Assembly (NCBI GenBank): GCA_030837935.1
Contig: JAUQXU010000320.1
Coordinates: forward strand, 1-12,086
Direction: 5' to 3'
DNA: 12,086 nucleotides
Origin: Candidatus Brocadia sp.
GTDB lineage: Bacteria; Planctomycetota; Brocadiia; Brocadiales; Brocadiaceae
Shown here: piece after piece, positions 6,153 through 12,086 of the stretch
Numbering within the stretch: position 1 is the first letter of the stretch
Layout: each line of letters opens with the position of its first letter
Program-made: the position numbers and the translations under genes
Notes under the pieces: model-generated
Told to the model about the DNA's origin: nothing
Seen by the model: the letters and a program-made list of their open reading frames with translations, nothing else
The model's database searches: none

Positions 6153-6208
6153 AATTTCTACTCCTTGTAATATAAACGCTACCCTCCACTGAAATAATCA
6201 TTTCTTAT

Positions 6209-6694
6209 TTATATCTCATCCTCTTCTAAAGAATCTTGTATCTGCTCTGCAATATCTAACACATCTTCATTGGTATCTTCTATTTCATAGATAGCATCTC
6301 CCATCGTCTCAATACCCGATTTTAGCAATTCAAGGTTCTTTTCAATACCAGCTACTTTTTTTACTACGTCTTCCATTCCCTTACCTTTGGTTGCAAGTTC
6401 TTTTAACCCGGATTCTATTCTTTTTCCTGTTTCACTGAAATTCTTTGACGCAGACTCCATTTGTTTTTTGTTTGCTTCCAGAGTTTTCGATGATGAAGTA
6501 CATGTTTTTTCCAAAATCTCCATGCGTTTTCCAAAGGCATCGATCTTTTTTGTAATTGCATCAAAAGACTTCGTCAGAGAAGAAAAACCCGCAATCAAGA
6601 CCTTGAATTGCTTCTCAAAGTCTTTCAATCCTCTATCATTCGCTGCTACGGCCTTTGTCTGGTCAGGTGTTTGTTTTTTATTCTGTTTTTTCAT
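6209..6694 (-). CDS. Coiled-coil protein of unknown function
   Basis: From the ATG at 6694 the product has 161 residues, starting MKKQNKKQTPDQTK. A Lys/Gln-rich head is followed by a long helical region rich in heptad-like Leu/Ile/Phe spacing (FDAITKKIDAFGKRMEILEK, IEKNLELLKSGIETMGDAI) and an acidic C-terminal tail ending LEEDEI. No membrane segment or enzyme motif is visible; a structural or adaptor role fits. The start is uncertain: the frame is open further to ATGs at 6721 and 6784 (191 residues). None has a well-spaced ribosome binding site, and the extra N-terminal residues (MVAGILFPSLISSFVK) look unlike the rest, so I chose the innermost. It lies upstream of the 98-residue gene in a probable two-gene operon. 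I do not recognise the family. Confidence 0.65.
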   Translation of the reverse strand: MKKQNKKQTPDQTKAVAANDRGLKDFEKQFKVLIAGFSSLTKSFDAITKKIDAFGKRMEILEKTCTSSSKTLEANKKQMESASKNFSETGKRIESGLKELATKGKGMEDVVKKVAGIEKNLELLKSGIETMGDAIYEIEDTNEDVLDIAEQIQDSLEEDEI

Positions 6695-6807
6695 ATTTAT
6701 TTTAGTAAGAATACTTACCATCCTTTTATTTTTCCGCTTCACAAACGACGATATTAAAGAGGGAAATAGTATGCCTGCAACCATATTACATCAAACAGAT
6801 ACGATTA

Positions 6808-6836
6808 TGTATACATATAATTATAATCAAAAGCAA
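6808..6836 (-). promoter_or_regulatory. Weak candidate promoter for the coiled-coil gene pair
   Basis: On the minus strand TTGCTT and TATACA (6808-6813) stand 17 bases apart upstream of the possible starts at 6784, 6721 and 6694. The whole area is AT-rich with several TATAAT-like words, so the exact site is uncertain. Confidence 0.25.
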
Positions 6837-6945
6837 TATTATTTTTTTGGAACAGTTTAATTTTTTGAAAAACCAAATAGACGATAATGTCTTTGTGATA
6901 AAATAACGACATAACCCTTATATTTAAAGCCGGGATTAAAAAAGA

Positions 6946-6974
6946 TTGAGAATGCTAAATGTATGGATTATAAT
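6946..6974 (+). promoter_or_regulatory. Near-consensus sigma70 promoter for the GT2-radical SAM operon
   Basis: TTGAGA (6946-6951, five of six) and a perfect TATAAT (6969-6974) are separated by exactly 17 bases. Transcription should start near 6981, leaving a leader of about 57 bases. The leader holds a modest CAGCC/GGCTG stem but no riboswitch I can recognise. It is the best promoter in the window. Confidence 0.65.
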
Positions 6975-7037
6975 CAATTTATCTTATATGCAGCCATCAG
7001 GTTTCGCGGCTGATTGATTTCAAAATACAGGTGATAC

Positions 7038-7904
7038 ATGATAGAAGAAGCAAGCGTCATCATTCCCACGTATAACGAAAGGGAAGGAATACCGCAAGTA
7101 ATTGAATCGTTGCAATCATTAAGAAAAAAACACGGTAACCAATGGGAGATTATCATTGTAGACGATGGCTCTACCGATGGCACACCTGAACTCATAAAGA
7201 ATTTACACGATATTGTGTTGGTTAGGCATCCCTTCAACCGGGGTTACGGGGCTGCTATAAAAACGGGCATCCGGCATGCAAAATATAACACCCTTATTAT
7301 ATCCGATGCCGACGGGACATATCCTGTACATGATATTCCCAGACTGCTTGCACAATTATCTAAAAGCGATATGGTCGTGGGGGCACGAGGAAACAACGAT
7401 TCGAATATTCCTTTAGCAAGACGACCTGCAAAATGGATGCTCAATAAGCTGGCCAACTATTTGACCGGGATAAAGATTCCAGATTTGAACTCGGGCTTAC
7501 GGGCAATGAAAAAAGACGTCGTGATGAAATTTATTCATTTGCTACCTGACGGCTTTTCCTTCACGACGACAATCACACTCGCTATGCTTACAAACGACTA
7601 TGCCGTTGAATTTATCCCTATCGAATATAAAATGCGTTCGGGAAGGTCAAAAATCCGTCCCATTCGAGACACCCTTAACTTTCTTCAACTTATCATACGA
7701 ACAGTTTTATATTTTGATCCGCTCAAGATATTTTTACCTATGAGCGCATTTTTCTTCATTGCAAGTATCGCCGTCCTTATACTCAGTTATTTATTCACAC
7801 CAAAGATTATGGATATTACTACCGTCATACTTTTTATCTCCGGCGTACAAATTCTTGCTATTGGCATGATTGCCGATCTTATCGACAAAAGAAATCGATC
7901 ATGA
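7038..7904 (+). CDS. Family 2 glycosyltransferase, DPM1/polyprenyl-phosphate sugar type, with two C-terminal membrane helices
   Basis: The 288-residue protein has a GT-A fold: SVIIPTYNE near the N-terminus, the nucleotide-binding VDDGSTDGT with D42-D43, and the metal/sugar-binding DAD (D90, D92) in SDADGTYP. DLNSGLRAM near residue 155 is typical of the dolichyl/undecaprenyl-phosphate sugar synthase group. Residues about 232-253 and 261-281 are hydrophobic and should be membrane helices, as in GtrB- or ArnC-like enzymes. The likely role is transfer of a sugar from a nucleotide sugar to a polyprenyl phosphate at the inner membrane face; the sugar cannot be told. AGGTGA lies just before the ATG. 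The last four bases overlap the next start (ATGA), so translation of the radical SAM protein is coupled. A direct glycosyl transfer to another lipid is possible. Confidence 0.88.
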   Translation: MIEEASVIIPTYNEREGIPQVIESLQSLRKKHGNQWEIIIVDDGSTDGTPELIKNLHDIVLVRHPFNRGYGAAIKTGIRHAKYNTLIISDADGTYPVHDIPRLLAQLSKSDMVVGARGNNDSNIPLARRPAKWMLNKLANYLTGIKIPDLNSGLRAMKKDVVMKFIHLLPDGFSFTTTITLAMLTNDYAVEFIPIEYKMRSGRSKIRPIRDTLNFLQLIIRTVLYFDPLKIFLPMSAFFFIASIAVLILSYLFTPKIMDITTVILFISGVQILAIGMIADLIDKRNRS

Positions 7905-9319
7905 AAATCCTATTAATTAATCCACCTTCTGAAAACGAATTACTCGGAAATAACCCCAGCATCATTGAGGAAGAGCGAGGTTACAATCCGCCTTTGGGGA
8001 TATTATATATCGCTGGTTATTTAGAAAAATATACAGACTTTAAAGTAGAAGTCCTGGACGCCCAGGCTGAAGAAATCAGCTACAACCGTTTAGAAGACAT
8101 CATCCGAACAAAAGTACCTGATATCGTCGGTATTACCGCCATGACCTTTACCCTCATAGACGTCATAAAGGTTATTCATCTGGTAAAATCAATTCGCCCA
8201 GACACAAAGGTAGTGTTGGGAGGTCCGCACGTACACATCTATCCTGAAGAGACCATAAATATTCCCGGTGTAGACTTTCTTGTCCTGGGCGAGGGAGAAA
8301 TTACCTTCAAGGAACTCGCCGAAAACATAAACGATACGACCCGATTAAGAAACACCCCGGGATTGGTTTTTAAAGAGAACGGTAGGATTGTTAACACAGG
8401 AGCCAGGCCACTCAATGAGGATCTTGACAGTTTGCCGTTCCCTGCCAGGCACATGACCCCTATCCGCAAATATAGTTCACTCATGGCAAAGAGAACACCC
8501 ATTACCACAATGTTTACGAGCCGGGGCTGTCCATATCGATGTACCTTTTGTGACCGGCCTCATTTGGGCAAAAGTTTTCGCGCAAGGTCTGCATTAAACG
8601 TGGTAAACGAAATGGAGGAATGCGTAAAACTGGGCATACGGGAATTCCTGATCTATGATGACACTTTTACCATAGACAGACAGCGGGTAATAGATGTCTG
8701 TGATGAAATTAAGAGAAGAAAACTCAATATCGGATGGGATATACGGGCACGGGTGAATAACATCGATAGAGACTTATTAAAAAAACTGAAAGAGGCAAAT
8801 TGCGAACGCATTCATTACGGCGTGGAATCGGGCAATCCCGAAATACTAAAGATATTAAATAAGGGCATCACGGTAGATCGGGTGAGAACAACTTTTAAAG
8901 AGACTAAAGAAGCGGGTATATCCGTCCTGGCGTATTTCATGATCGGATGCCCGAAAGAAACAAGGAAAGAAATCATGGAAACGATTTCTTTTGCCAGGGA
9001 ATTAAAGCCCGATTTTGTGCATATCACCATATTCACCCCATTCCCTGCTACGGAGATATATACAACGGGACTAAGGGATGGTATTATCAAAAATGATTTT
9101 TGGCGGGAATTTGCCAAAAATCCTACCAAGGATTTTCAGCCACGGTGCTGGGAAGAGAATTTTGCACGAGAGGAACTTCAGGAATTGATCGTTTATGCCT
9201 ATAAAAGTTTCTATACTCGACCGTCTTACATCTTGAAGAGACTAACCCATATACGATCAATCGGTGAATTCATAAGGATGGCACGGGCCGGACTCAAAGT
9301 CTTTGGAATGCAGTCATAA
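7901..9319 (+). CDS. B12-binding-domain radical SAM protein
   Basis: The 472-residue product has the layout of the BchE/HpnJ-like group. Residues 1 to about 165 form a cobalamin-binding Rossmann domain (MKILLINPP, PPLGILYIAGYL, LGGPHVHIYPEE, FLVLGEGE). The radical SAM domain begins near 200 with the 4Fe-4S motif C210-PYR-C214-TF-C217, then YDDTF, WDIRARVN, GVESGN (SAM-binding region) and YFMIGCPKET. A C-terminal region of about 100 residues follows. Such enzymes usually do methylations, cyclisations or rearrangements on lipids, cofactors or antibiotics. The substrate cannot be read from sequence. Coupling to a polyprenyl-sugar synthase suggests modification of a lipid, lipid-linked sugar or surface glycan. 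The start overlaps the previous stop (ATGA) and lacks its own strong ribosome binding site. Confidence 0.9.
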   Translation: MKILLINPPSENELLGNNPSIIEEERGYNPPLGILYIAGYLEKYTDFKVEVLDAQAEEISYNRLEDIIRTKVPDIVGITAMTFTLIDVIKVIHLVKSIRPDTKVVLGGPHVHIYPEETINIPGVDFLVLGEGEITFKELAENINDTTRLRNTPGLVFKENGRIVNTGARPLNEDLDSLPFPARHMTPIRKYSSLMAKRTPITTMFTSRGCPYRCTFCDRPHLGKSFRARSALNVVNEMEECVKLGIREFLIYDDTFTIDRQRVIDVCDEIKRRKLNIGWDIRARVNNIDRDLLKKLKEANCERIHYGVESGNPEILKILNKGITVDRVRTTFKETKEAGISVLAYFMIGCPKETRKEIMETISFARELKPDFVHITIFTPFPATEIYTTGLRDGIIKNDFWREFAKNPTKDFQPRCWEENFAREELQELIVYAYKSFYTRPSYILKRLTHIRSIGEFIRMARAGLKVFGMQS

Positions 9320-9403
9320 AAAATCGTATCGATTGTGTTGTTCAATAAAGAAATAAAAACGTAGAGATGCTTTTTGTGGCAGCTAAAACGGTATCACCAC
9401 GTA

Positions 9404-9426
9404 GAAACTTTTTTTATGCAAGTTTT
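9404..9426. terminator. AT hairpin in the convergent spacer after the radical SAM gene
   Basis: AAACTT (9405-9410) and AAGTTT (9420-9425) form a stem, extended by one G-U pair, around a T-rich loop, with further Ts after it. It resembles the 5664-5691 hairpin and likewise lies between convergent genes, so termination in both directions is plausible. Confidence 0.35.
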
Positions 9427-9540
9427 TCCGATCATAATTTTGCATGCCCAACACTGGTAGTTTTATTGTGGTAAGCATTATGGCCATCATCAGGTGGTTT
9501 CCACGATTCCATCAATGCCTGTTACGTCAAGTGGAATTGC

Positions 9541-11043
9541 TTATGGCCTGTTCTGGACAGCAGGAAGAAATTTGTAAAGGGAAAACCTTTCATCAGCGTT
9601 TAGCAAGCCATGCCTTCGTGTGCTATATAGGAGCTTCAATCCATGGTATTGGGGATTACTTAGCTCCTGGTTCAGTAAAACAAGGACATGTGAACGATCA
9701 GGAAAGTTCTTTTTTATTCTGTCCAGAGCGACAGGGTATGAAACATTTAGGCATTTTCGATAGTTCGCATTCCATAGCATATTGCTTCCGTACCGCTCTT
9801 CAGCAGGATACCAGAATTGTTTTGTCCGTAAGTACGGAAGAACCGCAGCAGAATATGGAGCCTTGTGCGCCGCTATGGTGTACGCGTCAAGATTGTTCTC
9901 GACGATGTATTTTGCCATTTCCCTGGCGCCGGAAAAATCGTATCGGATCTCGCGCTTCCATTCATGTATTGCCATACGACACAAAAAAAACAGGCTGACC
10001 GTAAGCAGCGCAAATTGAACAATGCGAACTCCATCAAACCAAGTAGCACTCATGGACTTACAAACTGCAAGTATCGATTGCCCGGTATGATAATGGACAG
10101 CGATCCAGTGGCAGAATACAAGTGCGATAAGGAGCAGGCCATAGTGTCGGTCGCCACCGGTCCATTTGAAAATAATAATGTATGAATACAATGTAAACGT
10201 TACGATAAAAACAAAGATCGACACAGGCGTCCGCAGCCAAACCACTAAAGAAGTAATAATAACTGCAAGCCCAAGCCAGAAGCCGGTCTCCCGGTCTATA
10301 CCAGACGCAAAAGCGGAATAAATCATTGTTTTGATAATCGACGGGTCGTGACGCATGACAAATAAGCCGGGAAACTGGCTATCGGGCGGAGGCCAGAGCT
10401 GTGCTAATGTTACCGCCAATCCCAGAAGCATGATCAAAAGACACACGAATGTTTCTCTCGATGCACGTTTTAAAGAGAAGATCTCCCAGGCATAAATGAG
10501 TAATAACGTCCCTGCGATTATGGCGCTGTGAACATTAACATTAAACAACAACATTACAAGCAGTCCGTAAGAAGTAGGGCGATGAAAACGTTTAGGGTAC
10601 AGGCTCGCAACAGAAAACAAAAGAAGAATGCCCACGCAATAGCTCCGGGCAATTATTGCGTAAATGAAAGACATGTAGAAGGAAAAGATAAAAAGAACCT
10701 TTATGGGGAGTGGAAACGGAGCAAAGCGCAGAAAAATGCCAACAGCGATTATGGCAATAGCTGTGTGTAAGTAGAATTCTGCCGCATAAGGAAGCCCGAT
10801 TTTCGCAAAGGGTGCCAGCAAGAGATACCAAAGACAAGGTGTGCCGGCATAAGGCATGAGACCAAGGATCCCGAGAAGAGAGTTGTCTCTCGCCAGAAGC
10901 CAGGCATCTGCTTCGTCACGCCATGGTTCATGGTGTAACATCAAGAAAATAACAAGCCCGGCATAGGCCACGAATAAAAACATTGCAAAAAGTGTATACA
11001 GACGTTTTTTTCTGCCTAAGAAAATATTCATCCTCTCCCACAT
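9541..11043 (-). CDS. Polytopic membrane protein, probable GT-C (ArnT/PMT-like) glycosyltransferase
   Basis: The 500-residue protein has about ten hydrophobic segments (roughly 15-36, 86-108, 115-132, 135-150, 159-189, 200-217, 256-271, 277-294, 302-320, 344-362) and a soluble C-terminal domain of about 135 residues. The first loop carries HEPWRDEAD (D43-E44), in the place where GT-C enzymes hold their catalytic acidic residue. GT-C enzymes use polyprenyl-phosphate sugars on the outer face of the inner membrane to glycosylate lipids or proteins. I cannot assign acceptor or sugar, and the family call rests on topology and the DE motif. The longest start is ATG at 11043; the ATG at 11031 has GGAG three bases upstream and could be the true one. 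It converges on the radical SAM gene and follows another GT-C-like gene in the same direction. Confidence 0.75.
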   Translation of the reverse strand: MWERMNIFLGRKKRLYTLFAMFLFVAYAGLVIFLMLHHEPWRDEADAWLLARDNSLLGILGLMPYAGTPCLWYLLLAPFAKIGLPYAAEFYLHTAIAIIAVGIFLRFAPFPLPIKVLFIFSFYMSFIYAIIARSYCVGILLLFSVASLYPKRFHRPTSYGLLVMLLFNVNVHSAIIAGTLLLIYAWEIFSLKRASRETFVCLLIMLLGLAVTLAQLWPPPDSQFPGLFVMRHDPSIIKTMIYSAFASGIDRETGFWLGLAVIITSLVVWLRTPVSIFVFIVTFTLYSYIIIFKWTGGDRHYGLLLIALVFCHWIAVHYHTGQSILAVCKSMSATWFDGVRIVQFALLTVSLFFLCRMAIHEWKREIRYDFSGAREMAKYIVENNLDAYTIAAHKAPYSAAVLPYLRTKQFWYPAEERYGSNMLWNANYRKCLNVSYPVALDRIKKNFPDRSHVLVLLNQELSNPQYHGLKLLYSTRRHGLLNADERFSLYKFLPAVQNRP

Positions 11044-11124
11044 GAGTATGCCGATTTAATTATTTCTTGTTAAATCAAGCAGTAGTATCGTTTATTTTAA
11101 GAAATTTGCTCATACCCGGTTTTA

Positions 11125-11149
11125 AAAAATCTTCATTCTTAATGATTTT
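11125..11149 (-). terminator. Candidate terminator after the edge GT-C gene
   Basis: Reading on the minus strand from the stop codon, AAAATCATT, a short AAG loop, then AATGAAGATTTTTT can pair with one bulged base pair and end in a T6 run. The stem is AT-rich and overlaps the stop, so strength is uncertain; the gene at 9541-11043 could still be co-transcribed. Confidence 0.33.
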
Positions 11150-12086
11150 ATCTTTTTAGCGGATCATAGAGATCAGGCAGGTGGTATACGATGTAGATGT
11201 TCATCATTATGAAAAGAAAAATATAAGTATAACAGGCCGCTTTTGCGATTGTAGCTGTAATCCGACTCTTAAAAAAATCAGAGGCTAGAAAAGGCATAAT
11301 ACCAATGGCAAGGTAATATCTAAACAACCATTGCGACTTGTATAAATTTACCGGAAGGACTTCTTTTAACGGAACTGCCATAAGGATTAAAAGTATTAGG
11401 AGTGCCTTTGCAGTATTAGGTTTTGAAATTAAATCTCGTATAAATAAGCCTCCGGCAATTGCCATAAATGGATAGATAGGCATAAGAAACCAGCCAAATG
11501 GATATATATCAGTTGATAGGGCACTGATTGTCATGAGCAGAATAAATGCCGTTACAGGAACAGTCCAATCCCGCTTTCCCATTGAGTACACCAACACAAA
11601 CCAGAACCACCAGTAATACCCTATACCAAAATTAGCATAGTTTAGAGTAATTCTAAAATCCTTTATATATTTGACCACCATATCGAATACGGTACTTTGG
11701 TGCTTATCGCGTAAATCCATCATTTTAAAAAAGGCCTCTGGATTTATTATATAGCAATATAAAAAATAACTCATGGCAATCGTAAAACCGATTCCAACAG
11801 TAATACCAGCTTCCTTTACGAAACCTTTATGACCCAATAACAGTGGAATGATTACAAGTGCACAGATACCCATTTCTTTACTCCAGAACGATATCCCTGC
11901 CAATAATCCTGCTAAGATTACGTACACTCTTTTTCCAGATTCTGTATATTTTAAAACGCAGAGTATTCCTGAAATGAGAACGAGCGCAAGCAGGCAATCT
12001 CCTTTGGCGATTCGACCAGTCGCAACAAAGAGTGGAGCGGTAGCATAAAGCAAACTGGCGATAATGGATATTGTATTGGAGCGGTA
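11148..12086 (-). CDS. Polytopic membrane protein, probable GT-C / PMT-type glycosyltransferase (5' end outside window)
   Basis: The frame is open from the right edge to the TAA at 11148-11150, giving 312 visible residues; the N-terminus, where the catalytic DE motif would lie, is missing. A TTG at 12053 is internal and probably not the start. The visible part has about eight hydrophobic segments. GRIAKGD followed by LLALVLISGILC matches the conserved loop-helix of ArnT/PMT-type GT-C transferases, in which an Arg and acidic residues follow the second or third helix, and ISFWSKEMGI matches the later K/E-containing loop. The likely role is transfer of a sugar from a polyprenyl phosphate to a surface lipid or protein. 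A similar protein is encoded 104 bases downstream in the same direction, suggesting a glycan-assembly cluster continuing beyond the edge. Confidence 0.72.
   Translation of the reverse strand, partial: YRSNTISIIASLLYATAPLFVATGRIAKGDCLLALVLISGILCVLKYTESGKRVYVILAGLLAGISFWSKEMGICALVIIPLLLGHKGFVKEAGITVGIGFTIAMSYFLYCYIINPEAFFKMMDLRDKHQSTVFDMVVKYIKDFRITLNYANFGIGYYWWFWFVLVYSMGKRDWTVPVTAFILLMTISALSTDIYPFGWFLMPIYPFMAIAGGLFIRDLISKPNTAKALLILLILMAVPLKEVLPVNLYKSQWLFRYYLAIGIMPFLASDFFKSRITATIAKAACYTYIFLFIMMNIYIVYHLPDLYDPLKR

Noticed and set aside
6387..6860. 157-codon plus-strand frame rich in Phe and Ser
   Set aside because: It is the mirror of the Lys/Glu-rich coiled-coil gene; Phe/Ser-rich products are the usual antisense shadow of such genes.
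7038..9319. Ladderane or hopanoid biosynthesis cluster
   Set aside because: A B12 radical SAM protein alone is not enough; there are no fatty-acid synthesis, squalene-hopene cyclase or desaturase-like genes in the window.
9444..9998. 184-codon plus-strand frame
   Set aside because: It lies mostly antisense to the GT-C-like membrane protein at 9541-11043, whose hydrophobic pattern and length are far more plausible. The frame has no ribosome binding site and an erratic Cys/His-rich product.

Overview
The window looks like a chromosomal stretch of a low-to-mid GC Gram-negative bacterium. A planctomycete-type genome, possibly an anammox bacterium, is my best guess. It rests on the fused AroD-AroE enzyme, the abundance of GT-C glycosyltransferases and B12-type radical SAM proteins, and the style of the short intergenic repeats. 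This is inference, not proof. I see no phage, plasmid, insertion sequence, CRISPR array, tRNA or rRNA.

Left part (1-1440): a secreted Lys/Glu-rich protein made of 11-residue repeats lies on the minus strand and runs off the left edge. A 500-base AT-rich spacer follows. Next come a plus-strand unknown small gene that looks split by a one-base frameshift, and a single-domain PilZ (c-di-GMP binding) protein whose start overlaps the second fragment. The three plus-strand frames look like one transcription unit.

Amino-acid biosynthesis block (1694-5598): leuA (2-isopropylmalate synthase), with a plausible sigma70 promoter and a GTG start. After a spacer with a perfect 14-bp palindrome comes a bifunctional aroDE fusion (3-dehydroquinate dehydratase plus shikimate dehydrogenase), then aroK (shikimate kinase). 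Together aroDE and aroK convert 3-dehydroquinate to shikimate 3-phosphate. aroK has only a TTG start and no good ribosome binding site, and it sits in the same frame as aroDE, separated by one UGA and seven sense codons.

Middle (5599-6784): a spacer with a hairpin and an inverted GC-rich repeat, then two small minus-strand genes for charged proteins, the upstream one a predicted coiled coil.

Right part (6946-12086): a near-consensus promoter drives a family 2 glycosyltransferase with two C-terminal membrane helices, coupled by an ATGA overlap to a B12-binding radical SAM protein. Converging on them from the right are two polytopic membrane proteins resembling GT-C (ArnT/PMT-type) glycosyltransferases, the second cut by the right edge. 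A working model is that the GT2 makes a polyprenyl-phosphate sugar and the GT-C enzymes use such donors at the cell surface. The radical SAM substrate is unknown.

No clearly undescribed system stands out. The best leads are the aroDE/UGA/aroK arrangement, the split gene before pilZ, and the GT2-radical SAM pair.
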